64,000 nt of DNA from Pseudomonadota bacterium (GCA_021800795.1 JAJYYO010000007.1:1-64000), one strand, 5' to 3'; numbered from the stretch's first letter, positions 47,447 through 57,363 are shown. A program made the numbers and translations. The notes: generated by a model from the sequence alone, not told the origin.

Positions 47447-48043
47447 TTAATACCTGCCGACGAAACGCATATATGCCTGTATGGCTGCATACACCAGCAG
47501 CACCACAGCCAGACTGGACAGAAACCCCGCCAGCACATCCGCCGGAAAATGTGCGCCGAGACTGACTCTGGAAATACCGACCCACAGCACAAAGCATATT
47601 CCTGCCGCGCGCGCGTATCGGTTGAAAACCGGCCACAGGCTGGCTACACACAGCATGGCAAACGACGAGTGGCCGCTCGGCAGGCTGTGATGGTATTCCG
47701 CTGCGCCGATAATATGCAGGGAGTCCGGAGGCAATGCCAGTGGCGGACGCGGAAAGTCAAACAGCGGTTTGAGTGTTCCGATCAACAGCCCGTCCAGCCA
47801 GTAAGCGATGCAGAATACCGTTATGACTGACATCCAGCGAACGGCCTGATAACTCGCCGGATTTTTAACGACAGCTGACAGTGCAACCAGTGTCGCCAGC
47901 CCAAGGTAGAACGGAAAAAGTGCATGCTCACCCAGTTCGGTCCCCAGCAGCATAAATTTATCAAGATATTCGAAACGAACATTGTTGATGACGTGAAACA
48001 GCCAGACGTTGACGCCGCCCCAGTCATACAGAATTTCTTTCAT
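47447..48043 (-). CDS. PAP2-family phosphatase
   Basis: This 198-residue membrane protein has the phosphatidic-acid phosphatase signature in three parts: KPLFDFPRPP, LPSGHSSFAML and SRVSLGAHFPADVLAG, with the catalytic histidines in parts two and three. It dephosphorylates lipid phosphates such as undecaprenyl pyrophosphate or phosphatidate. The ATG at 48043 is preferred. It follows the DUF4337 gene by 10 bases on the same strand. Confidence 0.88.
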   Translation of the reverse strand: MKEILYDWGGVNVWLFHVINNVRFEYLDKFMLLGTELGEHALFPFYLGLATLVALSAVVKNPASYQAVRWMSVITVFCIAYWLDGLLIGTLKPLFDFPRPPLALPPDSLHIIGAAEYHHSLPSGHSSFAMLCVASLWPVFNRYARAAGICFVLWVGISRVSLGAHFPADVLAGFLSSLAVVLLVYAAIQAYMRFVGRY

Positions 48044-48053
48044 GTGTGTCGCC

Positions 48054-48623
48054 CTATGCAAAAAAGGCCGACACCCACATGACGACGCCACCGGCTGCCG
48101 CTATCCCTGCCACGAGAAACAACCAATTTTTGCGGGTCAGTACCGTGATGGAAGCCAGCGAAATGGCAATCTGGATCAGCGTCATCGCCTGCGCCAGCTT
48201 GTGGTGCGGGTGCAGCATTTCTTCGCTCTCTCTGTTGGCTTTTTCCGACTCGGCCTCCAGCGCTTCAGCCTTGAGTTTGATTTCCTTCTTTTCAGCCTCG
48301 TACTTCTCGATCTTGCCGCTGTAATAGCCACGCTTCTGCTCGGAAGACAAATCGGCGGCAAGCTCCATCAAATGCCCCTTGCTGCTCTTGGACTGATAAA
48401 AATTCCACTGATCGGAAGCCTGTGCTTTTTTAAGAACCGCCTCATTCTTGAACAGCATGGCCTGATTTTGCGTGTCACCGCCCTGATAACTGATGATCGC
48501 GCCTATCGACGCCAGAATCGCGGTAAAAATCGCCACCTGCCCTGCGAGGCTGTCACCGCTCTGAGCATGATGCTCGACTTCGTGATCATGTGCACCGTGA
48601 ACATGGAAACCGTCTTCAGACAT
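48054..48623 (-). CDS. DUF4337 membrane protein
   Basis: This 189-residue protein has a histidine-rich start (GFHVHGAHDHEVEHHAQ), a first helix (AGQVAIFTAILASIGAIIS), a long charged coiled-coil segment (residues ~85-140) and two C-terminal helices. This layout matches the DUF4337 family, of unknown function. The PAP2 gene is downstream on the same strand. The His-rich N-terminus could bind metal, but that is a guess. Confidence 0.75.
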   Translation of the reverse strand: MSEDGFHVHGAHDHEVEHHAQSGDSLAGQVAIFTAILASIGAIISYQGGDTQNQAMLFKNEAVLKKAQASDQWNFYQSKSSKGHLMELAADLSSEQKRGYYSGKIEKYEAEKKEIKLKAEALEAESEKANRESEEMLHPHHKLAQAMTLIQIAISLASITVLTRKNWLFLVAGIAAAGGVVMWVSAFFA

Positions 48624-48786
48624 TTTTGCTACTCCTTAAAAATGATAAAACTGGCGCTTTTCAGCATCGCTGAATGACCGGCAAGTAAAACAACAAACTT
48701 CATTTTATTGGTTTTATATGAAACGCAGTGGGTAATGTGAAAACTTCAAAGTAAATAGTACGATGAATTATGTACGTTCCATATCA

Positions 48787-49075
48787 CCCTCAGCCCCTGT
48801 GCGCCGCCGAAGATAGCCAACAAACAGCGGTGCAGTTGGGCGAGGACTGTCTGAGCACGTGGCCGCGCAGCGGATCGTGCGAGTTCCGCAGCTCCGCTGT
48901 TTGTTGACTATCAAGGGTACGCCGCCTGTCTGATAGCAGACAGGCAGGCGCGGCAAACCGGGGTCGCCTTCTTTTTAGTTACTTTTTCTTGGCGACTCAA
49001 GAAAACAACGTTTAGGCACGACAAAAAACAAAAGTAAATATAATCGCTGCCAAAAAGTAACTAGCCGCCGGGCTA
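48787..49075 (-). repeat. Dispersed intergenic repeat G, copy 2
   Basis: On the minus strand this repeats the landmarks of 11808-12050, including GTTTGTTGGCTATCTTCGGC then GGCGCACAGGGG, and an interrupted TTTCTTGGCGACTCAAGAAA segment. It also has GCCTGTCTGATAGCAGACAG, a hexamer palindrome. It fills most of the 509-base gap between the DUF4337 gene and xth; 48624-48780 is A+T-rich and probably holds the DUF4337 promoter. Confidence 0.6.
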
Positions 49076-49132
49076 CCCCCGGCAGAAGTAAGAAATTGCG
49101 AGAGCACCCACTGCAAATCACATAGAGCCATT

Positions 49133-49903
49133 TTATTTATTTCGGTAATCGATCGTCAGCGGCGCATGATCGGAAAAGCGCTGTTCCTTGTAAATCTCGG
49201 CAGTTTGCGCGCGCAGCGCCAGACCGGGCGTGGCAATCTGATAATCGATGCGCCAACCGACATTCTTCGCCCAGGCCTGCCCGCGATTCGACCACCAGGT
49301 ATAGGCTTCCAGCTCCGGATGCACCGCCCTGAACACATCGACAAAACCGACTTCATCAAACAGTTCGGTCAGCCAGGCGCGCTCTTCAGGCAAAAATCCC
49401 GAGTTCTTCTTATTGCCGCGCCAGTTTTTCAGATCGATCTCCTTATGCGCAATATTCCAGTCGCCGCAGATCACCACCTCGCGGCCGCTGGCGCGCAGCT
49501 CCTTGAGATGCGGTAAAAACGCCCCCATAAATTTGAACTTGACGGCCTGCCGCTCCTCTCCGCTGGAACCGGATGGCAAATACAGCGAAACCACACTGAA
49601 ATCTGCAAAATCCGCACATAGATAGCGACCCTCGGCATCAAACTCAGCTATACCCAGCCCCGCGATGACCTGCTGCGGCGTCTGGCGGCAATAAATGCCG
49701 ACCCCGCTGTAGCCTTTTTTTTCCGCATAATGAAAATAGCCGTGATAGCCATCCGGCCGCAACATCTGCTCTGTCATGTCCGCAGCCTGCGCCTTGAGCT
49801 CCTGCAAACAAATCACGTCGGCGTTCTGCCGTGCCAGCCATTCATAAAAACCTTTGCCGGCGGCGGAACGGATACCATTCAAATTGACAGAGATGATGCG
49901 CAT
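49133..49903 (-). CDS. xth: Exodeoxyribonuclease III
   Basis: This 256-residue enzyme has the exonuclease III/AP endonuclease motifs ISVNLNGIRSA, CLQELKAQ, GDWNIAHKEIDLKN, and the C-terminal WRIDYQI and SDHAPL segments with the catalytic acid and histidine. It repairs abasic sites and 3' damage. The ATG at 49903 (RIISVNLNG) is chosen over one 4 codons upstream. It diverges from pyrE by 66 bases. Confidence 0.93.
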   Translation of the reverse strand: MRIISVNLNGIRSAAGKGFYEWLARQNADVICLQELKAQAADMTEQMLRPDGYHGYFHYAEKKGYSGVGIYCRQTPQQVIAGLGIAEFDAEGRYLCADFADFSVVSLYLPSGSSGEERQAVKFKFMGAFLPHLKELRASGREVVICGDWNIAHKEIDLKNWRGNKKNSGFLPEERAWLTELFDEVGFVDVFRAVHPELEAYTWWSNRGQAWAKNVGWRIDYQIATPGLALRAQTAEIYKEQRFSDHAPLTIDYRNK

Positions 49904-49969
49904 GAAAACTTCCAATGATTAAGAGCGCACGATTATAATGTTTCTGACCAACATATCCCACATTCAACC

Positions 49970-50623
49970 ATGTTCAATTTCAGACAAGATTTCATCCGCT
50001 TTGCCGTAGAGCGTAAAGTATTGCGCTTCGGTGAATTTCAAACCAAGGCAGGGCGCTTATCCCCCTATTTTTTCAACGCCGGCTTGTTCAACGACGGCGA
50101 TTCATTGCGCAATTTATCGCAATTTTACGCACAAGCCATTTTGACCGCCGAACTCCCCTTTGACATGTTGTTTGGCCCCGCCTACAAAGGCATCCCGCTG
50201 GCTGCGGGTACTGCCATCGCACTGGCCGAGCAGGGCCGCAATGCGCCCTATTGCTACAACCGCAAGGAAGCCAAGGATCACGGCGAAGGCGGCAGCACGG
50301 TAGGCGCCAAGCTTGCGGGCCGTGTTCTGATCATAGACGACGTCATTTCTGCCGGCACATCTGTCAGGGAATCCATAGAGCTGATACGCGCCGAAGGGGC
50401 AGAACCCTGTGGTGTCGTGATTGCGCTGGATCGCATGGAGCGTGGACTGGGCGATTTGTCTGCGGTGCAGGAAGTCAGGGAAAGCTATGGCCTTCCGGTC
50501 ATTGCGATTGCCACACTGAATGACCTGCTCGACTATTTACAGGGTGAGGCTGAAATGATTGAGAATTTAAACGCGGTGCAGGCATATCGCGATCTTTTTG
50601 GAGTGGAATATGAGCATGTTTAA
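49970..50623 (+). CDS. pyrE: Orotate phosphoribosyltransferase
   Basis: This 217-residue enzyme has the PRPP-binding motif [17 protein letters not shown] and the N-terminal [11 protein letters not shown]-like segment ([18 protein letters not shown]). It makes orotidine 5'-phosphate from orotate and PRPP. Its 3' end overlaps the DUF4124 gene by 14 bases. Confidence 0.96.
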   Translation: MFNFRQDFIRFAVERKVLRFGEFQTKAGRLSPYFFNAGLFNDGDSLRNLSQFYAQAILTAELPFDMLFGPAYKGIPLAAGTAIALAEQGRNAPYCYNRKEAKDHGEGGSTVGAKLAGRVLIIDDVISAGTSVRESIELIRAEGAEPCGVVIALDRMERGLGDLSAVQEVRESYGLPVIAIATLNDLLDYLQGEAEMIENLNAVQAYRDLFGVEYEHV

Positions 50624-51218
50624 ATTACTGATCGTGCTTTTTGCCGGCATCGCCTTCAGTCTGCCTGTTTCGGCAAAAATGTACAAATGGGTGGATGACA
50701 AGGGAATCACGCACTATGGTGAAACCATACCGCCTGAATATGCCGACAAGGACAGACAGATATTGAACAAATCCGGTGTAATCATCAAGACCCAGGACAT
50801 ATTGACGCCGGACGAACGGCGCGCCAAAGAGGCTGAGGATGCCAAAATCAATGCGGAGAAGACCAGCGCAAGGGATCAGAAGCTGCATGACAAATCGCTG
50901 ACCGATACCTATAGCAACGTAAATGAAATCGAGCTGTCACGCAGCCGCAGCCTTCAGCAGGTCGATACACGAATCAACAGTATCAATTCACAACTCAAAA
51001 TGGCCAATAACAATCTTTCGGGCTTGCAAAAGGAAGCGGCTGCCTCGGGCAAAACCGGCAAAAAAGTCCCGCAATCCCTGCTGGACGAAATCAAGGATGC
51101 GCAGGATCGCGTAAAGAACCTGCAACAGGATCTGGATAAATACAAGGCTGAAAAGCAGGCCGTCGAAACGCGCTACGATGCGGATAAGGCGCGTTACAAG
51201 GAATTGACCGGAAAATAG
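50610..51218 (+). CDS. DUF4124 domain protein with coiled coil
   Basis: This 202-residue protein has a signal peptide ending LPVSA, the DUF4124 core [22 protein letters not shown], then a long helical region rich in Lys, Glu and Gln (about residues 75-195) likely to be a coiled coil. GGAGTGGA precedes the ATG at 50610. It overlaps pyrE, so it is probably cotranscribed. A shorter DUF4124 protein is encoded at 40134-40544. Confidence 0.8.
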   Translation: MSMFKLLIVLFAGIAFSLPVSAKMYKWVDDKGITHYGETIPPEYADKDRQILNKSGVIIKTQDILTPDERRAKEAEDAKINAEKTSARDQKLHDKSLTDTYSNVNEIELSRSRSLQQVDTRINSINSQLKMANNNLSGLQKEAAASGKTGKKVPQSLLDEIKDAQDRVKNLQQDLDKYKAEKQAVETRYDADKARYKELTGK

Positions 51219-51253
51219 CACACCAACCAGAGGCCGATTAACTCGTCAATCTT

Positions 51254-51976
51254 TTAAAGGGGTTCGAACTGATCGGTATTAGTGTTGTATCCCAGCAATT
51301 GGCCCTGTTTGATGTCAAAATACCAGCCATGTATCCTGAGCGTGTGATCCGCTATACGCTCGGTAATCCACGGGTAGGTGAGCAAATTTTTCAACGACAC
51401 AAGAATTGCGCGCTGCTCGCAAGCCTGTCTGCGTACCTCGATACTGGCGCCGGCAAAGTCACGCTCCACACTCAACCGCGCCGAATCAACCAGCTTCATC
51501 CAGTCATCTATGAAAGAATCCGGATCGGATTCTCTCGCTGTCTGCAACAAGGTCTGTATCCCGCCGCAGTACTGATGCCCCAATATCACAACATGCTCCA
51601 CACCCAAATTGCATACACCATATTCGATTGCCGCAGTAGTCCCGTGGTGACCGATGCGCGCCTCGTTGGGCGGGACGATATTCGCCACATTGCGGACCAC
51701 AAACAACTCGCCCGGTGCACAATTGAAAATGATGGCGGGATCCACCCTTGAGTCGCAACATCCCACGATCAGAAATTTCGGTTTCTGGCCTTCCGAAAAC
51801 AGACGAGCATACTCGATGTCATTGCTTGGAAAATGACTATCGCGAAATCGCAAAAAACCTTCGATCAGCGGTTGCGGCCAACTCACATGATGCACTGCGG
51901 CCTGGTCTGACCGGGCGGATTTATCCGCAGCCAATTCGCCCTGTACCGACTCGAAAACCTTCGACCGCTTCTTCAT
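51254..51976 (-). CDS. Beta-class carbonic anhydrase
   Basis: This 240-residue protein has the zinc and active-site motifs CCDSRVDP (Cys74, Asp75, Arg77) and GHQYCGGI (His134, Cys137). It interconverts CO2 and bicarbonate. Its ATG overlaps the purC stop by 4 bases (ATGA), so it is translationally coupled to purC; purE lies upstream of that. The coupling could supply bicarbonate for purine synthesis, and the nearby RuBisCO operon offers a second use. Confidence 0.92.
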   Translation of the reverse strand: MKKRSKVFESVQGELAADKSARSDQAAVHHVSWPQPLIEGFLRFRDSHFPSNDIEYARLFSEGQKPKFLIVGCCDSRVDPAIIFNCAPGELFVVRNVANIVPPNEARIGHHGTTAAIEYGVCNLGVEHVVILGHQYCGGIQTLLQTARESDPDSFIDDWMKLVDSARLSVERDFAGASIEVRRQACEQRAILVSLKNLLTYPWITERIADHTLRIHGWYFDIKQGQLLGYNTNTDQFEPL

Positions 51977-52857
51977 TCGGCAGTCAGGCGTTGCAGTGCT
52001 TCACGATATTTATCGGCCGTCTTTTGCAGCACCTCCTGCGGAATACGGGGCGCCGGCGCCTGTTTGTCCCAGCCTGATGCTTCCAGCCAGTCGCGCACGA
52101 ACTGCTTGTCGAAACTGGGCGGGTTGCATCCCACCTGATATGATTCGGCAGGCCAGAAGCGGGAAGAGTCCGGCGTCAGCGCTTCATCGATCAAATACAG
52201 GCGGCCCTCATCGTCCACGCCGAATTCAAATTTCGTGTCAGCGATGATGATGCCCTTGGTTGCCGCAAAATTTGCGGCCTCTACATACAACGCAATCGCC
52301 GCGTCGCGCACTTCGGCAGCCCGTGATTCACCCAACAATTCAACGGCTTCCTGATAGGAAATATTCTCATCGTGATCGCCCGCCGCGGCTTTGGTTGAAG
52401 GCGTGAACAGCGGCTGCGGCAGTTTTTCTGCCTCGCGCAAGCCGGGCGGCAGACTGATGCCACATACCGCGCCGGTCTTTTGATAATCCTTCCATCCCGA
52501 TCCCACCAGATAGCCGCGCACGATCGCCTCGATCGGCAGCGGCTTGAGTTTCCGGGTGACAAAGGCGCGATTATGCACCTGCGCCTGTTCCTGCTCGCCG
52601 CTTACCACCGATTCTGGCGCAATACCGGAGAGATGATTGGCAATGACATGCCGCAACTTTTCGAACCAGAAATTCGACAAGGCCGTGAGCACTTCGCCCT
52701 TGCCCGGAATCGGGTCGGGCAAAATCACATCGAACGCCGACAGCCGGTCGGTCTGCACGATCAACAGATGTTGCGCATCGACTTCATACAGATCGCGCAC
52801 CTTGCCGCGGTGCAGCAATGGCAAACTGGTTATTTTGGATTCGTGCAATGCAGACAT
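51973..52857 (-). CDS. purC: SAICAR synthase
   Basis: This 294-residue enzyme has the SAICAR synthetase features [30 protein letters not shown], and [15 protein letters not shown] followed by [15 protein letters not shown]. It joins CAIR and aspartate in purine synthesis. It lies 35 bases after purE on the same strand and overlaps the carbonic anhydrase gene. Confidence 0.97.
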   Translation of the reverse strand: MSALHESKITSLPLLHRGKVRDLYEVDAQHLLIVQTDRLSAFDVILPDPIPGKGEVLTALSNFWFEKLRHVIANHLSGIAPESVVSGEQEQAQVHNRAFVTRKLKPLPIEAIVRGYLVGSGWKDYQKTGAVCGISLPPGLREAEKLPQPLFTPSTKAAAGDHDENISYQEAVELLGESRAAEVRDAAIALYVEAANFAATKGIIIADTKFEFGVDDEGRLYLIDEALTPDSSRFWPAESYQVGCNPPSFDKQFVRDWLEASGWDKQAPAPRIPQEVLQKTADKYREALQRLTAE

Positions 52858-52892
52858 GATGATTCCTTAACAAGTAAATTATCGGTTGATAA

Positions 52893-53387
52893 TCAAGGTA
52901 ATACCGGCAATACGGTCTCGGCTATCATTACCGCCTGCTTTTTACGATATTCCGTCAATCGCTGTGCAAGCGCCGCGTCGCTCATGGCCAGCATGGCGAT
53001 GGCGAACAGCCCGGCATTCGCCGCCCCCGCCTCGCCGATCGCAAAGGTCGCAACGGGTATGCCTTTGGGCATTTGCACGGTGGACAACAGCGAATCCATG
53101 CCTTTGAGATACCTGGACGGAACCGGCACGCCCAGCACCGGCAACGTAGTCTTTCCGGCGATTACACCGGCCAGATGGGCCGCACCGCCCGCACCTGCGA
53201 TGAAGCATTGCACCCCCTGCGCGCTGACATCCGCAATGTAATCGAACAGCAAATCGGGAGAGCGATGCGCTGAAATGACACGCGCATCGTAAGCCACATC
53301 AAAATCTTTCAGCTGGCGTGCAGCCTGACTCATGATCTCCCAGTCATTGCTGCTGCCCATGATAATGGAGACTAAAGGTTTACTCAT
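52893..53387 (-). CDS. purE: N5-CAIR mutase
   Basis: This 164-residue PurE has VSIIMGSSNDWEIM, the catalytic histidine in VISAHRSPD and AGGAAHLAGVIAGKT. It converts N5-CAIR to CAIR after PurK; purK is not in the window. It precedes purC on the same strand. Separated from fbp by 100 bases containing two hairpins. Confidence 0.95.
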   Translation of the reverse strand: MSKPLVSIIMGSSNDWEIMSQAARQLKDFDVAYDARVISAHRSPDLLFDYIADVSAQGVQCFIAGAGGAAHLAGVIAGKTTLPVLGVPVPSRYLKGMDSLLSTVQMPKGIPVATFAIGEAGAANAGLFAIAMLAMSDAALAQRLTEYRKKQAVMIAETVLPVLP

Positions 53388-53411
53388 GTGATTTCCTAAA
53401 TTCCAGACGCA

Positions 53412-53470
53412 GCAAAGCTCCGAGCAGGGAGCTTTGCAAAATAATCAGCACCCCGCCGCAAGCGGCGGGG
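53412..53470 (-). terminator. Hairpins between fbp and purE
   Basis: CCCCGCCGC and GCGGCGGGG (53451-53470) pair perfectly around two bases, 17 bases after the fbp stop, with a loose T-rich run after it on the minus strand; this is the likely fbp terminator. GCAAAGCTCC and GGGAGCTTTGC (53412-53437) form a second, separate hairpin. Confidence 0.6.
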
Positions 53471-53487
53471 AATTTGACTTAGAGAAA

Positions 53488-54489
53488 TTAAACGCCCTTG
53501 TGGTAACCCACCAGACGATCCACTTCATTTTTGGAACCCAGGATGACCGGCACGCGCTGATGCAGGCCGTTAGGCGTCAGTTCCATGATGCGTTCGCGTC
53601 CGGTTGAACTCACCCCGCCTGCCTGCTCGACGATGAACGACATCGGGTTGGCTTCATACATCAGACGCAGCTTGCCTGCCTTGGTTGGGTCCTTGGTATC
53701 GAACGGATACATGAAGATACCGCCGCGAGTGAGGATGCGATGCACTTCGGCAACCATGGAGGCCACCCAGCGCATGTTGAAATTCTTCTCGCGACCGCCG
53801 TCCGTGCCCTGGATACACTCTTCCACATAACGCTGCACCGGCTCTTCCCAGAACCTGCGGTTGGACATGTTGATAGCGAATTCCTGCGTATCGACAGGAA
53901 TGCGCATGTCAGGATGAGTCAGGAAAAAGTCCCCCACATCGCGGTCCAGCGTAAAACCGTTCACGCCATTGCCGGTGGTGATGACCATCATGGTGTTCGG
54001 ACCGTACAGTGCGTAACCTGCGCACACCTGTTTAGTGCCGGGCTGCATGAAATCGGCTGCCGTCGGATTGGTCACCCCTTCAGGACAGCGCAGGATGGAG
54101 AAGATCGTACCGACGGAGATATTCACGTCGATGTTGGACGATCCATCCAGTGGATCGAAGGTAATCAGGTATTTACCCTTGGGGTATTGCGCAGGAATAG
54201 GATAGATGTCATCCATTTCTTCCGAAGCCATCGCGGCCAGATGACCGCCCCACTCATTTGCCTTGATAAAGACCTCGTTGGTGATGATATCCAGCTTCTT
54301 TTGCGTCTCGCCCTGCACGTTTTCACTGCCTGCGCTGCCCAGCACGCCGATCAGCGCGCCCTTGTTCACGTCATGAGCGATCTGCTTGCAGGCGGAAACG
54401 ATGTCGCTCAGCAAACCGGTAAATTCACCGCTGGCATTAGGGATGTGGCGTTGTTCTTCAATGATATATTGGATCAGACTCTTGCTCAT
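53488..54489 (-). CDS. fbp: Fructose-1,6-bisphosphatase class I
   Basis: This 333-residue enzyme has the class I metal/phosphate motif [13 protein letters not shown] and [22 protein letters not shown] split across the conserved C-terminal block. It dephosphorylates fructose-1,6-bisphosphate in the Calvin cycle and gluconeogenesis. It lies downstream of cbbM-cbbQ-cbbO on the same strand, across a 432-base repeat-rich gap that could separate transcription units. Confidence 0.96.
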   Translation of the reverse strand: MSKSLIQYIIEEQRHIPNASGEFTGLLSDIVSACKQIAHDVNKGALIGVLGSAGSENVQGETQKKLDIITNEVFIKANEWGGHLAAMASEEMDDIYPIPAQYPKGKYLITFDPLDGSSNIDVNISVGTIFSILRCPEGVTNPTAADFMQPGTKQVCAGYALYGPNTMMVITTGNGVNGFTLDRDVGDFFLTHPDMRIPVDTQEFAINMSNRRFWEEPVQRYVEECIQGTDGGREKNFNMRWVASMVAEVHRILTRGGIFMYPFDTKDPTKAGKLRLMYEANPMSFIVEQAGGVSSTGRERIMELTPNGLHQRVPVILGSKNEVDRLVGYHKGV

Positions 54490-54594
54490 TTTTATTCCTC
54501 AAGTTTTGATATGTATCGGTTTTTAATTTTTGGCCCGTGATTCTACCGCTTTTCTGTCTTGTTTTGCGTACCTGTTTACTCAGCCAGCCATCAT

Positions 54595-54761
54595 TTAACG
54601 TGAAACTCGCTTAGCGACGAGCCGTACCCCTCGCCCTCCGGGAGAGGGGGAACGGGGGTGAGGGAACGATCATGGCAGATTTGCGAGTTATTGCCCATAT
54701 GGGCAATATCCCTGCGAGAATCTTTTGCATTATCAGGGGTGGCTTTCTTGCCATGATCGTT
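54595..54761 (-). repeat. Dispersed structured element A, copy 5 (long form, minus strand)
   Basis: AACGATCATGGCA (54665-54677) and TGCCATGATCGTT (54749-54761) pair perfectly; copies 2 and 4 have GGGC/GCCC where this has GATC/GATC, so both arms changed together. The inner palindrome ATTGCCCATATGGGCAAT (54690-54707) corresponds to the wobble-paired version in copy 4. The CCCTC/GAGGG hairpin and TTTCACGTTAA end follow on the minus strand. Confidence 0.9.
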
Positions 54762-54921
54762 AGTCAGCGAAATGAACAGAGCTGGCAGCTTTTAACTCCG
54801 CCGTCTCTGACTTTTGTGTCGTAGAAAGCTCCCTGCCCTTTATTTAGTTAAGGATATGAATAGTGCAGGCAGCTTTTAACTCCATCTTCTTTAATTTTTG
54901 TGTCGTAGAAAATTGCCAGCA
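54759..54921 (-). repeat. Two degenerate 82-bp copies of the cbbO 3' end
   Basis: Downstream of the cbbO stop, two further units at 82-base spacing still encode KLPALFISLT (54840-54878 and 54759-54792 on the minus strand). They differ from the gene at mostly third positions (for example TTG/CTG, CCA/CCT, GCT/GCA, CTG/CTA, TTT/TTC, TCG/TCC). The spacers share TTCTACGACACAAAA and GGAGTTAAA. Element A begins at the last copy. Confidence 0.82.
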
Positions 54922-57363
54922 TCATTTAGTTAACGATATAAACAGAGCTGGCAATTTTTCCGGGAGCTGCGCCACCTTGTCGATGATGGTGTACTGCTTG
55001 CCGAAAATATCCTTCACGTAGTCGTCTGCCTTGGGATCAAGGTTGATGCAGTAGGCATAAATACCCTGGGTATCCAGCTCCTTGACCGCCTGCCTGGCAT
55101 CTTCGATCAGGATGCGTCCGTCCTTGCTGTCAATATCCGCAGGTTCGCCATCGGTCAGAATCAGCATCAGCTTCTTGTCGGCCTGCTGTTTGTCCAGATA
55201 ATGCGCGGCATGTCGCATCGCCGCCCCCATACGCGTGGAATAACTGGCTTCCATGGCGGCCAGGCGGCCCTTCACTTCATCGTCCCATTTTTCGCTGTAT
55301 CCCTTGATATGCATATAACGCACATCGTGGCGTGTATTGGAATGAAAGCCCGCGATTGCGAACGGATCGCCCAGTTGCTGCACCGCCCAAGCAAGCAAGG
55401 ATACCGCTTCCTGACTGAGTTCCAGTATGGTCTGCTCGCTGCCCGCCGCTTTTTCGTTGAGCGACTCGGACAAATCCAGCAGCACCATCACGGCGATGCT
55501 GCGCCCGTCATTGCGGTGGCTCATGTTGATGCGCGGGTCGGGTGCCGAACCGCCCTTGTAGTCGATCAAGGAACGCAGCGCCACATCCAGATCCAGCTCG
55601 CTGCCCTCTTCCTGATAACGTATGCGCACTTTATCCTGGGGTTTCAACAGGTCGAGCAGCTTCTTCAGGCGCTTGGCGAGCGCCGCATGCTTGGCGAGCA
55701 GCCTGTCGATGTCCGCGGCATTGCCGCTCGGATGCAGGCCTTCATAGACACTGACCCAGTCAGGCCGGTAACTTTGGCTGTTGTAATCCCATTCGTGATA
55801 ATGACGCGGCGGCAAGCCCCTGATTTCCTCATCGGCAGCCCTTGGTCGATGCTCTTCGAACGCCTCTTCATCGTCGCTCTGTTCATAGAATTTCCACAGA
55901 TGGCGGTTATCGTCGCGATAATCGATCTCGGTATCCTTGAAGTGTGTCCTGGCCAGCTGATCGCTCTGTACGCGCGTCTTCGCCACAAAGGAAATCGCCA
56001 GCTCAGCCATCTGCTGAGTGCCTGCATTGCCCTGCTGCATCAACTCGTGAAAGCGCCGTGTAAATTCCACGATATGCTCGTTCTTGTACGGATGATGCGG
56101 ATCGAGCAGGGCGCGCGACAGCATGGCCAAACGATGGCGCACACCGGACTCCTTCTCAGGGTCACAGGCATTTTCCTCAGGCACCGGGTGCAGCCCCGTG
56201 AATATCCTGCGCAATCCCGGATATTCCTGCATCGCCAGATACTCCACACGGCTGTCTTCAAGAAATTCCACCGCCATGCGCTGGAACGGGCTGAAGTTGT
56301 CGGCAAAAATGGGCGTGCTCCAGCGCCGGTGAGCTACGATATGCGCCAGCACCGCGCGATACCGGTCTATACCCGCAACTCGCTGCGGCTCGTCTCCCTC
56401 ACTTGCAGTGCGCGTTCCGGCTGGCAGGCCGGAACCGCTCGACGGGCGCAGAGCATACTCTGCGAATTCCCCGTTTCGCCCCCCAGCCCCTCTGATGGAA
56501 CTACTAGCCATTCGACTAGGCTGCGATACCACCGCAGCCAAGTCGCTGGTTATCCCGGAAGGCGAGGGGACAACAAAATCGCTGTAGACATCCGGCACAC
56601 GTATGCCCAGCTTGTCATAGTACGGAACCGGCTTGCGCAGCTCGTCATACAGGGTCGAATAGGGAATCAGCTGCTCATCAATCTGCCACAGGCCGCGCAA
56701 ATACATGTCGAGCTTACGTTCATTGTCCATCAGCAGCGTGCCATGCCGCTCGCGCTGCAGCACCGCACGAGAGTCAGCCGATTGCAGACTGAAATAATCG
56801 ATCTGCCGTTCCGGATGATCGCTGTAGAAGCGCGCCCCGTAATCCACCCATTTCTTCAGGCCTGCCAGCGACAACTGCCCCAGCAGCACATTGATCTGCT
56901 TGAACAAAACGGGCAAAGCGGGACTTGCGAATGTCTGATGTATGCCGTGTATCGAGCCTGTTGTGCTTTCCATGAAATCTAACACCAGCGTCAGGTATTC
57001 CTGCATCTGCGGCTTGGTGGGCAATCGGCGGGCAACGCTGGGCAATGACTGCAAGAACGGCACAATCGCCTTGCCGTTTGGCGACTTGTACAGCCTGCGT
57101 ATGCATTCCGCGATGGCGGGCAACGCATCTTCACCCAGAATTTTGGCGACGCGTGGCCATTCCTCAAGAAAAATCAGGATAGGCTCCGCACCTCGCCCCA
57201 TTTTGCCCAGGAAGCTTGCGTATTCAAGGTAAGCGGCAATGCCTTCGTTTGAAAGAATTGTTAACGCCTCACGCATGCAATCCGGAAACACCTCCGCCAC
57301 ACGCGGAAAACCGCAGGCCAGTTGTTCCCAATAGACTTGCAGATCCTCAGGTATGGTTTTCAT
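54922..57363 (-). CDS. cbbO: RuBisCO activation protein CbbO (VWA domain)
   Basis: This 813-residue protein has a helical N-terminal region and a C-terminal von Willebrand A domain with the metal site VLLDLSESLNEKA and later ILTDGEPADID. CbbO is the adaptor that binds RuBisCO and works with the AAA+ protein CbbQ to remove inhibitory sugar phosphates. Residues ~259-329 are encoded by an in-frame composite of repeat elements and are low-complexity (Ser/Gly/Ala-rich); flanking sequence (IRVPDVYSDF and AGIDRYRAVLAHIVAHRRWS) is family-like. The frame is intact throughout. Confidence 0.93.
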   Translation of the reverse strand: MKTIPEDLQVYWEQLACGFPRVAEVFPDCMREALTILSNEGIAAYLEYASFLGKMGRGAEPILIFLEEWPRVAKILGEDALPAIAECIRRLYKSPNGKAIVPFLQSLPSVARRLPTKPQMQEYLTLVLDFMESTTGSIHGIHQTFASPALPVLFKQINVLLGQLSLAGLKKWVDYGARFYSDHPERQIDYFSLQSADSRAVLQRERHGTLLMDNERKLDMYLRGLWQIDEQLIPYSTLYDELRKPVPYYDKLGIRVPDVYSDFVVPSPSGITSDLAAVVSQPSRMASSSIRGAGGRNGEFAEYALRPSSGSGLPAGTRTASEGDEPQRVAGIDRYRAVLAHIVAHRRWSTPIFADNFSPFQRMAVEFLEDSRVEYLAMQEYPGLRRIFTGLHPVPEENACDPEKESGVRHRLAMLSRALLDPHHPYKNEHIVEFTRRFHELMQQGNAGTQQMAELAISFVAKTRVQSDQLARTHFKDTEIDYRDDNRHLWKFYEQSDDEEAFEEHRPRAADEEIRGLPPRHYHEWDYNSQSYRPDWVSVYEGLHPSGNAADIDRLLAKHAALAKRLKKLLDLLKPQDKVRIRYQEEGSELDLDVALRSLIDYKGGSAPDPRINMSHRNDGRSIAVMVLLDLSESLNEKAAGSEQTILELSQEAVSLLAWAVQQLGDPFAIAGFHSNTRHDVRYMHIKGYSEKWDDEVKGRLAAMEASYSTRMGAAMRHAAHYLDKQQADKKLMLILTDGEPADIDSKDGRILIEDARQAVKELDTQGIYAYCINLDPKADDYVKDIFGKQYTIIDKVAQLPEKLPALFISLTK
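56375..56585. repeat. Element A copy 6 with nested element B, in frame inside cbbO
   Basis: On the plus strand, a TCTCCCTCAC tract, hairpins GTTCCGGC/GCCGGAAC and CGCAGAG/CTCTGCG, then CGTTTCGCCCCCCAGCCCCT lead into element B (56492-56553). B is followed by CCCGGAAGGCGAGGGGACAA, the expected continuation of A. B has CGACT/AGTCG and GGCTGCG/CGCAGCC pairs. The whole composite keeps the cbbO frame open. Confidence 0.8.

Noticed and set aside
55201-56982. 593-codon open frame on the strand opposite cbbO
   Set aside because: The composition is that of an antisense frame in G+C-rich coding DNA, with no recognisable domain, and it runs antisense to a clear CbbO.
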